NCBI GenBank assembly: GCA_018873245.2
Contig: JAEMBT020000001.1
Span: 5,692,220 to 5,756,219, forward strand
Direction of reading: 5' to 3'
Length of the DNA: 64,000 nt
Source of the DNA: Archegozetes longisetosus
Taxonomy: Eukaryota; Arthropoda; Arachnida; Sarcoptiformes; Trhypochthoniidae
Part shown: positions 1-11,770 of the stretch, piece after piece
How the letters are laid out: the number at the start of each line of letters is the position of its first letter
Numbering within the stretch: the stretch's first letter is position 1
Notes under the pieces: model-generated
Database searches by the model: none
What the model was told of the DNA's origin: nothing
What the model saw: only the letters and a program-made list of their open reading frames with translations
Position numbers and translations under genes: made by a program

Positions 1-540
1 AGCGAAGGTGTGGCTCTTCGAAGACGAATAACCTCCAAAAGTTCCCCGAAGTGAAGTACACGTAAAAAAGTTGTTGTATGCGATATTCTTCAGGTCAAGT
101 AGTTTGGTTGCGTGCATCAAACTGGAAAGAAAGCCAACAATCACCGCTGACTGGTATTCAAATGTATGCCTCAAAAAAGTGTTCGATTCCATCCGCAAAA
201 AGAGGCCAAAGTCGGAAATTCAAGGCATGCTTTTACATCATGACTATGCTAGACCCCATACCGCTTCAATTACATCGAAACTTTTGACCGAAAACAATAT
301 CGAACTGGTACCTCATCCACCTTTAAATCCAGTTTGGCTCCCGCAGACTTTTGGCTCTTTATAAATTTAAAGCAAAACTTAAGGGGTCGGCGGTTCGGAT
401 CAGAAAGTGAGATCGATCGAACAGTCAACGAATATCTCGATTCGATTACTATAGAGCAGTGGCGGAGTGTCTTCTTTAAGTGGCGGAAAGGAATGGAGCT
501 GTGTATTCAGGTCGAGGGGACTATTTTTAAATAATTTGTC
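1..540 (+). pseudogene. mariner (DD34D) transposase, 3' part, broken
   Basis: The window opens inside a mariner transposase. The frame from base 2 reads through a WLFEDE..PPKVPRSE stretch with a TAA at 29-31, continues to the HHDYARPHTA block that carries the second catalytic Asp (about 235-265), then loses frame near 330. The last block, LAPADFWLF to the C-terminal FKWRKGMELCIQVEG, is in another frame and stops at 532-534. The frameshift falls exactly where the family has SPDLAP, so the third-Asp region is split. The 5' part lies outside the window. Family call is firm; the copy is dead (one stop, one frameshift). Confidence 0.9.
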
Positions 541-761
541 GAAAAATTTCATATAATTTCACAATAAACCTATTTTTCCACTTATTTAATGAATGATCTA
601 ATATAATAATTAATAGATATATTACCAATTGGAAACAAGATTAAAGCTATTCTTAAACATAATGATATCTGTACGTACCGTTCGTTTCCCTATCTTATCC
701 TATCTCCCTCTCTCCTATTTTATCAACCATACCATAAGTAAAGAAATGGGTATGGTACGGT

Positions 762-1535
762 TAATCGATAGCCAGTTTGTCGACAATCAGTTTGGTGACA
801 ACCACTTTATCGACAACCAGTTAGTCGACAGTCAGTTTATCTACTCCTGGTTTATCAATACGGTTCTAGCCCTGTTCACCAATGACCTGCTCACCGATAA
901 TTTATTACTGGCAAGTTTTTTTTTTATAAAATTCGTCAAATTTTCTAATTATCTCGATTTCAATCGACTTATTCGGTTAAGTTAGATTAGGTTATCTTAT
1001 GTTAGGTAAAGTTGTTATGTTTATTAGGTTAGATTAGGTTACCTTATGTTAGATAATGTTATTTTTATTAGTCTAGGTTAGGTTAGTAATCTAATGAACA
1101 TGACAATGTTACCAAGCCTAACCTAACCTGATAAACATAACAATAACTAACAAAAGATAACATAACTAAACCAAAACTAACCTAACTTAGACTAAAAACA
1201 TAAATTTATCTAGTATAAGGTAACCTAACCTAATAAACAGCAACGTTACCTAACCTAAACTAATAAACATAACAACCTTACATAACGTAAGATAACGTAA
1301 CCTAACTTAAACTAACAAGACGATTGAAATCAAGATAATTAGAAAATTTGATGAATCTTATAAAAAAGTTTATAAATAAACTTGCCAGTAATAAATGATT
1401 GGTGAGCAGGTCATCGGTGAACAGGGCCAGACCCGTATTGATAAACCCGGAGTAGATAAACTGACTTTGGATTAAACTGATGTCGATGAGCTGGCTGTCG
1501 ATAAGTTGGTCGTATCGATAAACTAACTGCCGATA
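762..1535. mobile_element. foldback element with arms of short CG-bearing repeats
   Basis: Two inverted arms, about 762-1000 and 1295-1535, match in reverse complement, including the stretches around 840-985 and 1302-1470. The outer arm parts are degenerate tandem copies of a 12-15 bp unit such as ATCGACAACCAGTTT. The inner parts are TTAGGTTAG-like on the left and CCTAACCT-like on the right. Open frames on both strands (629-985 plus, 1302-1586 minus) are the same repeat read twice and are not genes. Foldback or MITE-like class; no transposase seen. Confidence 0.75.
975..1310. repeat. degenerate TTAGG-like repeats in inverted orientation
   Basis: The left half carries many TTAGGTTAGATTAGG-type units and the right half from about 1115 carries CCTAACCTAACC-type units, with the switch near 1090-1115. 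TTAGG is the usual arthropod telomere repeat, but these copies are degenerate, interspersed with TTATGTT-type variants and sit inside a foldback element, so I do not read them as a telomere. Confidence 0.7.
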
Positions 1536-1589
1536 AACTGTACCAGACCAAAAGAAATTAGTTATAATTATGTTAATAGCATTCATATA

Positions 1590-1815
1590 AGGGTTGGCTT
1601 TTACTTTCCAGAGAAGCTGGCAAAGCCATTATATACCTATGTATTGATGATCAGCATCACTTGACAATCAAAAAAGTCTCAAGTTACACCCACTTCCGAT
1701 CAAGTCTGAGCCACGCCCACCAAAATTTCCTTAAATGTCCTAAGTACACTGGTTATGAATATGCAAACAGATTCGCGAAATTCCTTCTGAGGCGGAGTTA
1801 TGAGCATTGAGTTTC
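1590..1815 (+). repeat. dispersed ~230-bp repeat (GGCTTTTACTTT...GAAGCTGG)
   Basis: A unit starting GGCTTTTACTTTCC, running through AGTCTCAAG, CACCCAC and CCACCAAAATTT to AATTCCTTCTG and a GGAGTTATGA-like end. Related copies lie at about 2885-3125 and 3135-3345 on the same strand and, inverted, at about 4280-4490 and 4500-4740. It appears to be a building block of the large palindrome. No coding sequence. Confidence 0.7.
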
Positions 1816-2878
1816 TGTATTTTACTCATAATAAACTACTTCAAATATTGCTTCAATGATATGATTCATTGAATTTCATAGAATATTAAATGGTTAAATA
1901 GTTACAATTTTAGAATATTAAGAAAAATTTTTAAATATTTTATGTACGGTTGAAACCTCGAGTGTGAGTATTTGGAGGACTTCTCAGCTTGAACAATCGG
2001 TTATAAAATGAGTATCACTCAAAAATATGGTTAAATCCAATTAAAAGATTGCTGTGAAATCCTCCAAATTTCTTACACGCTCCTATAAAATAATGTCAGA
2101 CTTTACATTATTTCACAAAGAATTAACTGAGTTTATGCATGCAAATCAAAAAGTTCAATCATTTTATTGTATATTTATAACACAAATTTCAAAAATTAAT
2201 GAGTAAAAGTTAACACAATTACCATTGAGCGCTTATGGAGAGACTTGAAAGCCTCAACAAAGTCAACACAAGAAAATCCCAACACTCGTGGTAATGAACT
2301 TTCAAAAATCTTGGTAATCTCGTTTTATAAACTCATTTAACTACAAAATTAGAGTAAAATCAATAAAACAAACTCAATAAAATTTCTGAAGTTTTTAATC
2401 ATTTTTTTTCATAAACGCATTAAATTTTGAAAGAGGTGTTCCTAAATGACTTTGGTCCCGGCCCCCAGATATGTATAAACTAATGGCTAATGCTATAGCT
2501 GCGCTAAATAGCGCAGAAATAGCTATTTAGAGCTATTGCTGCGCTATTTGACGCAGCAATAGCTCATTAGAAGCTATTTCTGCGCTTTGAATTTGATATA
2601 TTGAAAATCGTTCAAATTTTAAAGAAAAGTTTAATATAATTTATGATAAATTTTTAAAAAATATAAGAAAAGAGATGTTTAGAATATTATTGAATGTAAC
2701 AAAATTATTTAGTTTTGAAAATGTTAAATTTGGAGTAAAAATCATCTAATTCTTGAAACATGGTTTCATTATTCATTATAAAATTTTGCTAATTTAATGA
2801 TTTATTGAGAAGTTCAACCAAAAATCTGTAAATAATTAAATTCAATAAAATTTTAATTTTGATATAAAATAAAAGTTT

Positions 2879-4745
2879 GGTTGGCTTTTACTTTTGTGTG
2901 AAGCTGGGGAAACCATTACATATATATATATATTTATTATCAGCATGACTTGACAAGCAAGTCTCAAGCCACACCCACCTCCGCCCACTTCTAAGCTCCG
3001 CCCACCAAAAAAATTTTAGCCACACCTACCAAAATTTTTATCTAAATGTACTGTTTAAAAATATGCAAGCGGATCCTCAAAATTCCTTCTGTGGGCAGAG
3101 TTATAAACGTTCAAAGTTCGATTTTTCAAAACTTTGACTGGCTTTTACTTTCCGTAAAGCTGGTGTAGCAATTACATTTATATATATTTGTTATCAGCAT
3201 TATATGACAAATAAAAGTCTCAAGCCGCACCCACCAAATTTTTCTTAAATTCCTATCTAAACATATTATTTAAGAATATGCAATCGGATTCTCAAAATTC
3301 CTTCTGTGAGCGAAGTTATGAATTTTCAAAATTTCGATATTCCAATAGTAACTAGGACATCATTTATGTCTAGTTTTTCATGTTTACTTACTTACTATAC
3401 ATCAACACGTGTTTTGATTTTTTAAATAAGTGTTTTAAATTCAGTTTTTAGTGAAAATTTTGTTTTTTGTGAATTTTACTTGCACTGGTTTCACTCTAAG
3501 TGTAAGTTTAACTAATATTTTTATTTGTTATTTTATTTATTAAGATTTTTGGAAGTAAATTTAATCAAATTTGAGATTTTCAATTTAAGAACTAAATATC
3601 ACAGTTTTTTATTTTATAAATTTTGTTTTTGCTATATTTCACACATATTCATTCGCACGAAATGCACTAAATGTGCTCATAGGCGGATGGACTCTCCATT
3701 GTTGGATCCTGATATAAGTCTTGCTGGAGAGACCAGAAGTGGTTACTTTCGAGTAATGATTACCTTCGGGTCCGAGCACTATCCCGTTTACAACAATGCG
3801 GGAGTACAATGTTTAGTGTTAGACAATGTTGAGTGAAATTGGAATGAAAATTCAAACGACATCTAATATTGTCCCAAATTTTTGACAAATTTTTCCACTG
3901 TGTACTTCTTTCAGAGTAATTTTATTAATATTTAACCAAATGGCAGAAAATCAATTTCCAGAATTTGATGAATGAATGTGTGAAATATAGCAAAAACAAA
4001 ATTTATAAAATAAAAAACTGTGATATTTAGTTCTTAAATTGAAAATCTCAAATTTGATTAAATTTACTTCCAAAAATCTTAATAAATAAAATAACAAATA
4101 AAAATATTAGTTAAACTTACACTTAGAGTGAAACCAGTGCAAGTAAAATTCACAAAAAACAAAATTTTCACTAAAAACTGAATTTAAAACACTTATTTAA
4201 AAAATCAAAACACGTGTTGATGTATAGTAAGTAAGTAAACATGAAAAACTAGACATAAATGATGTCCTAGTTACTATTGGAATATCGAAATTTTGAAAAT
4301 TCATAACTTCGCTCACAGAAGGAATTTTGAGAATCCGATTGCATATTCTTAAATAATATGTTTAGATAGGAATTTAAGAAAAATTTGGTGGGTGCGGCTT
4401 GAGACTTTTATTTGTCATATAATGCTGATAACAAATATATATAAATGTAATTGCTACACCAGCTTTACGGAAAGTAAAAGCCAGTCAAAGTTTTGAAAAA
4501 TCGAACTTTGAACGTTTATAACTCTGCCCACAGAAGGAATTTTGAGGATCCGCTTGCATATTTTTAAACAGTACATTTAGATAAAAATTTTGGTAGGTGT
4601 GGCTAAAATTTTTTTGGTGGGCGGAGCTTAGAAGTGGGCGGAGGTGGGTGTGGCTTGAGACTTGCTTGTCAAGTCATGCTGATAATAAATATATATATAT
4701 ATATGTAATGGTTTCCCCAGCTTCACACAAAAGTAAAAGCCAACC
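2879..4745. repeat. near-perfect palindrome, ~775-bp arms
   Basis: Arms 2879-3655 and 3971-4745 are reverse complements with almost no differences wherever compared: the outer GGTTGGCTTTTAC / GTAAAAGCCAACC ends, the block with ACACGTGTTTTGATTTT at 3407 and its complement at 4200, and the inner GTGTGAAATATAGC edge. Near identity implies recent formation or ongoing homogenisation. Open frames at 3525 and 4597 lie largely in the arms and I do not call them genes. Confidence 0.9.
3656..3970 (+). other. unique spacer of the palindrome, coding-like stretch
   Basis: The 315-base loop is not repeated and its first 180 bases are less AT-rich than the arms. In one plus frame it reads an uninterrupted segment beginning RRMDSPLLDPDISLAGE and continuing through SGYFRVMITFGSEHYPVYNN to a TGA at 3834-3836. 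The composition looks like real protein, but I do not recognise the family. It has no start of its own; upstream the frame runs into the arm. It could be a captured exon or a chance frame. Confidence 0.35.
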
Positions 4746-5487
4746 GAGTCCTCGTCTTGAGTTCAGAACTGAAAGTAATATTAAAGAAATCAATGCTGAA
4801 ACTCAATTAAATTTTACTGTTCATTACTTATCACAGAGAAGAAACTAATTTTAAAATAAATATTTCATTCTCTTTCAAAGTCTCAACGTTTAGTATTTAT
4901 CTTATTTAAACAATTTTAAGCAGTTTCAGAAGAATTTGAATCCAAAAGTTAATCCGCTGAAGGATTAAAATAATTTGAAACCTAACCTTGAGATAAGCAA
5001 ATAGTATCGATAAAACTCAAAACTTTAAAGTTCAATAAACTTTAAATTATTTGGATGACAGACAAATATTTTTGTAAATTAAATTTAAAATTAATTTTAG
5101 AATAAAATACTTTGAGGCGCAGAAATAGCTTTAATAAGTTATTTCTGCTCTATTTGGCGCAGGAATAGCCACTACGTAAACTAATTCTTTATAGAACAAT
5201 AAAATCAGTCTACTTTTGAAAACTTTGACTATTATGAATTTCATTTAATTAAATCTGATCAAAATTGAAGGTAGTTTGTGTGCTAATTTTGATGTCAAAG
5301 TCTACAATTCGAATTTTCAGGGTTTAGACGTTCAAAAATTCATTTCAAGAGAATGGATCAATGTTTCTTTGAAAGAAATCTTGTGCTTGAATAAGAATTT
5401 GAGTAAAAATTAATCTTAAAAATATTTCAAGCATTCATCTACATAAAAACGATTTAGAATATTGAAAATCTTTCGTCTTTTTAACTA

Positions 5488-5583
5488 TGACGCCCCAAAA
5501 GACCCAACCCGAACTTTGAATAAAGTTCACGATTAGATATTACAAATACTTTGATTTTTTGTTTAGGCCTTTTGGGACATCAT
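5488..5583. repeat. short terminal inverted repeat pair (small MITE or hairpin)
   Basis: ATGACGCCCCAAAAG at about 5488 pairs with CTTTTGGGACATCAT at about 5569, separated by about 65 bp that includes a smaller GAACTTTGAATAAAGTTC hairpin. It could be a tiny MITE; no target duplication is clear. Confidence 0.45.
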
Positions 5584-5782
5584 ATTTTTAAAAATTTTTG
5601 AAATTTTTTTTCGTTATAAAATTTTAATCTCTTAATTAATAAATTCTATATTTTGGTGGTAAAAATTATTGATTATACTGATATTTTTAGTTAAAAAAAT
5701 TTTCAAAAATCTTCAGCGGTTTTCTTGTAATTGAATTTTGAATTTTTGAGCTTTGAAAATAAAATCTAGCATACTTAATATA

Positions 5783-7119
5783 CAGGGTGTTTCAAAAAGA
5801 ACTGAAGTAAAGTATTCATTTATAACTTTTAAACCCAAGGTTAGAACTTTTTGGGACTTAGCGGCCTCTTTCTTGAACAATGGGAGATTTTTTCTATGTC
5901 ATGTAATTTGTTTACTCTTACCGAAAAGATGACGACAAACAGTACAGAAATGCGAATACTTATTGTGAAAGAATATTATTTAAATAAAAGGAGCACTATT
6001 CTTGTTCAAAGAAAATTCAAAAAAGAATTCAATTGTCGTACGGCTCCATCTTTTAACATGATTTTAAATTTAATTAAGAAATTTGAAGACACTGGAAGCG
6101 TTTTGGATAATTTGAGTGGTAATGTTGGGAGACCTGCGACTGTAATGACAACAGAAAACGTTGAAAAAGTGCGAAAAATAATAGAGTAGAGTCCGAAAAA
6201 GTCGACCAGAAAAGGGGGTCATTTGGCCTCAATTAGTTCCACGAGTTTTTATCGAATACTGAGAACTGAACTCAAACTCTTTCCGTATAAAATCCAAATC
6301 AAACAAAGACTTTCTCCGGAAAACGCTGCGAGAGGATACGAATTCGCCGACACTATTCTGCCCATGATTTTTAATAAAAAATTGGATCCAAAACAAGTGT
6401 GGTTTTCTGATGAAGCACATTTTTACCATGATGGTTATGTCAATAAACAGAACTGGTGTTTTTGGGGTAATGAGAACCCACACATTGTCCATCAGAGAGC
6501 TCTTCATCCGATAAGAACAACTGGTATGCCCTATCGTCTTATGTCGTAATTGGTCGCGTTTTCATCCATGAGAACGTCAATAGTGAACTCTATATCGAAG
6601 TTCTCAATGAAAACTTCATTCTAATTCTTCAAGGAATGGGAGTGAACGTGTCCGAAACGTGGTTTATACAAGGTGGAGCTCGACCTCATTGAACACAAAA
6701 AGTTTTTGATCTTCCGCATGAACATTTCGGAGAGAAGGTTATTGCTCTGGATAGTTCTAGATTTGTTAGTGTAGGGATTGATTGGGCTTCTTATAGTCCA
6801 GATCTCAATCCATGTGACTTCTTTTTATGGGGTTATTTAAAAGAAAGTTTATACTCAGAACCCTCAAACCTTGAAAGAACTCCAAAACATATTTCAACTG
6901 AAATTTTCAACATTCGTAATAATGTGCTCAATGATGTTATCGATAACTTTCAAGTTCGACTACAGCATATCCATCGAGAGAACAGATGGCATATCGAACA
7001 CACCCTATCATAAACTCTCATTATCCTTCTTTATATTGTAAAAAATTTCATGTAAAAATATTAAATAATTTTCGAGTAATAAGTTTTTACTTTTATTCAG
7101 TTCTTTTTGAAACACACTG
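5783..7119 (+). mobile_element. IS630-Tc1-mariner element with TA target site and TIRs
   Basis: Terminal repeats CAGGGTGTTTCAAAAAGAAC (from 5783) and its near complement ending at 7119 (GTTCTTTTTGAAACACACTG) are each flanked by TA (5781-5782 and 7120-7121). Total length is about 1.34 kb, normal for a mariner-type element. It encodes one broken transposase, listed separately. It sits inside the right outer arm of the 1778-7775 palindrome, so it inserted after that arm formed. Confidence 0.9.
5896..7014 (+). pseudogene. DUF4817-type mariner-like transposase, multiply broken
   Basis: The reading starts at ATG 5896 and passes through a helix-turn-helix region of the DUF4817 kind (EMRILIVKEYYLN... 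then a GRP-type linker at about 6130). A TAG ends that frame at 6187-6189. The catalytic core continues with WFSDEAHFYHDGYVN (first Asp), a frameshift near 6523, then QGGARPH where the family has QDGARPH, so the second Asp is replaced by Gly. A TGA follows at about 6690, then YSPDLNPCDFFLWGYLK (third acidic site) to TAA 7012-7014. Family assignment rests on these motifs. The copy cannot make an active enzyme. Confidence 0.88.
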
Positions 7120-7767
7120 TAGGTTGAAGCTCAAGGTCATAAGGAGAAACTATCGTTAATTTTAGCCCCCTTTATCAGTATAAAAAATATCAACAAAATC
7201 CGAGTTGGGGGCCGAGGTCTATGGGGCTGCGCAACTCTCCTTTCGTTTTAAATAATACAATAAAATGATTGAACTTTATGATTTGTAAGCATAAACTCAG
7301 TTAATTTGTAAAATAATGTAAAGTCTGACATTTTATAAAAGCGTGTAAGAAACTAGCGTGTAGAGGATTTCACAGCAGTCTTTTGATTGAATTTAACCGT
7401 CTTTTTGAGTGATACTCATTCTATAACCGATTGTTTGACCAAAGAAAGTTCACGATAATACTTTGGTTTGTCGAATAAAGAAGATTATCGTCTCAGGATG
7501 ACCGGCTAGGTATTTTCAAGTTCTGATTAAATCTTTCATAAGTACGGGAATATGATTGAAGACGTCTATTTTAGTTTGGCCATAAAATTCTCAACCTGAG
7601 AAATCCTCCAAAAACTCACACTCGAGGTTTGACTGTATATAATATATTTAAAATATTTTCTAAATACTCTAAGAAATTCAGTGAATCATATCGTTGAAAC
7701 ACTATTTGAAGTAGATTTTTATGAGTAAAATACTGTAACTTTGAATACTCATAACTCCCCTCCTAGA

Positions 7768-8452
7768 AGGAATTGGTAGATGGGACTCTATGCGAGCACA
7801 TACTTTTGATAATTGATCCTAATAGTACTCAGTGTGAGTGGTTAAATGATATATTGCATGCCATATTTTATCCACAAATTACGTGAAAATTTTGACTTTA
7901 ATAATTATATGCCCCAGGCACCCACTTTTGATGATCGATGCTAATAGTACTTGATGTAGTGAGTCAGTGAGTCGAATGATATATTACATACCCATATTCT
8001 ATCCATAAATTACGTAAAAATAAAATTTAAAAACTTAAAAATAGTTCTATCGCTAGGTATCCCTCCTAAACGCGATTTAAGATAATTCTCTATAAAATAA
8101 TTAAGTATCCACGTGGGTGAATAACCTAAGTGGAAATTGCGTCAGGTCGCGAAGCGTTGCGAGTGAAGCGATCTGACGCTATCTTAAGCTTAGGCTAAAT
8201 CGGTTCGTTGTAGTTAGGTCAAACGAGTCGCCAATAAGTATTTTGAGATGAAGGATGAATGGAGAGTGGGTGTCTTGGGTGGTCGGGAGGGTGCCTGGGA
8301 TATATAATTATTAAAAAGTCAAAATTTTCTCGTAATTTGTGGATAAACATGGTATGTAATGTATTATTTGACTACTCACACTGAGTAATATTAGGATAAA
8401 TTATCAAAAGTATGTGCTCGCATAGAGTCCCCTCTACCACCAGGCCTCTCAC
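7768..8452. repeat. inverted repeat element with internal third copy
   Basis: The arm at 7768-7925 (GGGACTCTATGCGAGCACAT, then TACTTTTGATAATT...) is the reverse complement of 8284-8452. A further same-strand copy of the TTTTGAT...ATCC...AATAGTACT unit lies at 7926-8030. Between the arms, 8142-8184 is a compact CG-rich hairpin (GCGTCAGGTCGC with GCGATCTGACGC). A non-autonomous foldback element is likely. Confidence 0.7.
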
Positions 8453-8621
8453 GAGGCCTGTTGCTTGCCAGCACCGCGGGGAGTTGGCTCCGGTCGCACC
8501 GCTAGCCTGTTTTCGTTCTATCAAAATCCACTATTTTGTCTATAACTCTTAAACCGACTCATCGATTTACAAAATTCTTTCTATTTCTGAAGTAGGCCTT
8601 GGTACTGTATAATATCTTATA

Positions 8622-9034
8622 CAGTACTGGACAAATCTAACTCCGTCTACGTTTACATGAATATCTCGAGAACCACAATTCCGATTTCAATTCTGTTTTC
8701 ACTATTTTGTAGCAGAAATGTGTACGATTCTAACGGTATGCTACTTGCCAAATTATTCCATATAATAATAAAATAAATCAATAAAATGTAAAATTCATCA
8801 AAAAAATTTTTACATCAGATTCGTAAAATCTATAATTTAAATGCTATTTTAAACTTTTTAATAGGTTTTATATTAAAAATTTTAATATAAAATCTTAACC
8901 GAAATTAGAAAGTAGCATATCGTTAGAATTGTACACATTTCTGCTACAAAAAAGTGAAAACAGAATTGGAATCGGAATTGTGGTTCTCGAGATATTCATG
9001 TAAACATAGACGGAGTTAGATTTGTCCAGTACTG
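8622..9034. mobile_element. Tc1-type MITE, 413 bp, TA target site
   Basis: Ends are CAGTACTGGACAAATCTAAC and its complement, each next to TA (8620-8621 and 9035-9036). The TIRs extend about 130 bp with few differences. The CAGT.CTGG start resembles Tc1 termini. There is no coding sequence inside. Boundaries are firm; the parent element is unknown. Confidence 0.88.
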
Positions 9035-9253
9035 TATGTTCTGTTAGGGGGCGCGCTTAAGCCATTTTGGGCGAACTCCCTTTAGGGATGACATCACTAA
9101 TGTAATAATAACTTATTTCTAATTTCGTCATATCTATTAAATATTAAAAGTTAAACTTGCTGCAATGTAAAGTAAAGACCATGTAGATTCAATTACTTTA
9201 AATTATAATTTTATCTATTAATTTGAATTTACTCGTTCAATGAAATCATTTAG

Positions 9254-9869
9254 AGTGAAAATCTTATACTCTCTCCTTCACCTTATAATATATTCAATTT
9301 AATCAACTCTATGCCAACATTATTTTCTCTTTCTATCGATGCTCCAATTCTTGATGAAATACATGAGAATACATTCAATATTAGTTCAATAACAGATATA
9401 TATTTGTATAATTTGAAAAAAGTGCATAATTATGCGTACAATTCTTGGAAGAATATCAATAGCATTCTTATTGGAGGAAGTTTCGATTTCATTCCATCGG
9501 GCGCTTTCGTTGTCGAAAATATAGACCTAAATAGAAATCTTAGGATTTTTATTTGCTGTTCGCAAATAAATGGCTCAAGTTTTGAACCAGGAGTTTTCAC
9601 GAACCCAAATAGAACTATATATCTGATATTTAATGAAAACCCTAAAATGCAATATTTAAATGAGGATATATTTAAACCACTTCTTGATGGATATCCTGAA
9701 AGTACGATCGAATTTATCAACAGTGAACTTGATTGCGATGATTGCAATCTAAAATGGATTATTGAAAGAGGGAATGAGTACATGTCTAAAATAAAGGGTG
9801 CAAAATGTTCCGATGGAAAATCGTTTTATAATTTAACAATTGATGACTTTATTTATTGTACACTAAACG
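9254..9869 (+). CDS. leucine-rich-repeat exon with LRR C-terminal cap
   Basis: The open frame runs from just after a TTTAG acceptor (9249-9253) to at least 9869, where an AACG/GTATGA donor is available; unspliced, it stops at 9931. The protein shows degenerate LRRs and then a C-terminal cap with LDCDDCNLKWIIERGNEYM and AKCSDGKSFYNL...DFIYC. That layout matches arthropod, especially chelicerate, LRR proteins often labelled oplophorus-luciferin monooxygenase non-catalytic subunit-like. ATG 9311 is internal; the frame is open upstream, so this is probably an internal exon with its signal-peptide exon not identified. If the 9870 donor is used, the codon is split after base 1, which matches the acceptor at 12918 of the adhesion GPCR. 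A single LRR-GPCR gene with a 3-kb intron is therefore possible but unproven. Confidence 0.65.
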
Positions 9870-10089
9870 GTATGATTTCAACTAAAATTTCATTCAATAT
9901 TTTTAGTATTATTTTATACTGTTCTGATTAGTACAGTGTACTAAAAAGTAGAACCATTTTGAATGTTAAGATCTCTAAGAAATCTTGAATAAGATCAAAC
10001 TTATTCAAATTTTTATAAACTAAGAAATTCGAGCTCACAATTTCAATGAGTATTTTATAGATAAAATTATCTATTAAGAATGTAGCTGA

Positions 10090-11390
10090 TAAGTTTCCGG
10101 AATGAGAGAGCTCCTAGAAATTTTCGGCTACTATGGAACCACTTTGTTGAAATATATCCTGATAGAGGTTTATGTACGAAATCTTTCCAATTTTTATCAA
10201 CAGTAAGTATTGGAAATAAAATTTCCAATATTTCAATTCTTCAATTTTACTGAAAGTTAACGGATTTGAAAGAAGAGAGAAGTTTGACAAACCCTGGCTA
10301 TCAATTATATAAGATATAATTAGTTGTTATTATTGATACATTAATGCATAGGTGGGGATCCCACCCTCCGCCCCCACTCAACACCCCTAAAAGTCGTCGC
10401 CGATACTTACTCTTGGTCCTTCAATTCCACGCAGATATTTAAAAATTCTGCGGGAATTGGTATCTCGGGTAAACGTATGGCATACCAGAGAAACCACAGA
10501 AGTATCGCGATGTGCGCACAACATCCGACAGTTCTGATTCCGAATATGAAATCAAAATCTTTTTATATCGAATACTTTTCGAGATATTCGACATTAAATG
10601 TTTTATATTGAATTTTTCCACTTTAAGATATTTTATTATGTGATATATGATTTCGATGTAGAATTTAACGCTGATTACAAACCCGTTTTTCGATATCTAT
10701 AATATCCTTAGAGAAAATGGAAGGTTCATTTTAAACGTTTACTTTAAGAACATCTAGCGGATAAACTATAAGTTATACAGAGGTGGGCCCATTGATAATT
10801 TTGATCAGGATGATGACCTCTATTAAAATATATCATGAGATCCCGGGTGTATGGATAGCCAGAATACCATAGGCTTATTTTCATCGTTCTTTGGACCATC
10901 TTTTACTAAATTGAAAATCAGTGTTAATGACGCATGGATTTGATCTAAGCAAGAACATTTTTAGGTGTAATTTATTTTGATACTGCCACAAGTACAATAT
11001 GATACTATGGTTTAACTGTGGATAATGGTCATTAGAAGAAGACAGAGTGGTTAGCTTCTGGATGAAATTGTTAAATAAAACGTCAGATCTTCAAGATATT
11101 AGTCCCGTTTTCTGCTGAGGGAAGGACCGAAGAGCATGGAAAAAGAATTGATTTTCTTTCTTATAAAATAGCTAGAGCTAGTATCGTGTTTTTAATCAAA
11201 TTTGTCCATATTTTTTTCTTTTGGATTAGCATTGAAAAACCACATTTAATTAGGATATCTACTGTCGATAAGAATTTAAGAGATTTCGTACATAAGCCTT
11301 TATTAGAATCTACTTTAATAAAGTAGTTCAATAGTAGTCGAAAACTTTTAGCAACATCCCATTCTGGAAACTTACCAACTATACTAATAT
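10090..11390. repeat. old inverted repeat pair in the LRR-GPCR interval
   Basis: About 10090-10190 (GATAAGTTTCCGGAATG to GGTTTATGTACGAAATCT) is the diverged reverse complement of about 11268-11390. The interval, including a GC-richer patch at 10355-10420, has no gene I can support. It is probably an old foldback or TIR element. The rest of 9932-11760 shows nothing else recognisable. Confidence 0.55.
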
Positions 11391-11770
11391 TTCTTTATTC
11401 TAAAGGACGAATAGCCAGTACCATCAATACTTATAAGTTTTCCAAGCGGACGAAATTATTAACCAAAATAATTAGTAGTATCATTCAATTCAGTAGAACT
11501 TATTAAAAAATCGTTTTATTCATGAAAGTATAGGATCGAAAAAATTATTTTTTCCCTAGTTTAGAATAAGAACTATGATAGTCACAGCAAAACCAATTGT
11601 ATATTCTGATTCTACATAAAAAAGTATGTTAGAAAAGTATGTGTGATAAACTTTAATGATAATATAATTACTATAGGTATGGTTCACTCTTCACATATAT
11701 TAGAACCATAATAATTTACTTTTCAATAATGCTTTAATTTTAGTTTTTCTCCAGAGAATCCCTTATAAAC

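Larger units (their letters stand above)
1778..7775. mobile_element. giant nested inverted-repeat (foldback) complex
   Basis: Outer arms about 1778-2200 and 7240-7775 match in reverse complement with moderate divergence. Shared landmarks are a TTACTCAT/ATGAGTAA block, the AATGTCAGACTTTACATTAT block at about 2090 and its complement at about 7315, and TGAATCATATCGTTGAAA at about 7681. A second layer, with GCGCAGAAATAGCT-like repeats, pairs about 2500-2600 with 5110-5175. The innermost layer is the near-perfect palindrome 2879-4745. The right arm carries an extra insert at about 7440-7590 and the mariner-type element 5783-7119. I see no transposase belonging to the palindrome itself. Confidence 0.7.

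Noticed and set aside
629-985. 118-residue open frame
   Set aside because: It is the foldback arm read as protein; the inverted arm gives the same peptide pattern on minus (1302-1586).
975-1310. Telomere end
   Set aside because: TTAGG-like units are degenerate, switch strand mid-way and are flanked by ordinary DNA on both sides.
2218-2350. Plus-frame TIERLWRDLKASTK-like stretch resembling the C-terminal motif of some DDE transposases
   Set aside because: Too short, with no neighbouring catalytic motifs; could be chance.
4597-4848. 83-residue plus open frame
   Set aside because: Lies mostly in the palindrome arm and repeats; no domain.
9430-9783. 117-residue minus open frame
   Set aside because: Shadow of the LRR exon on the other strand.
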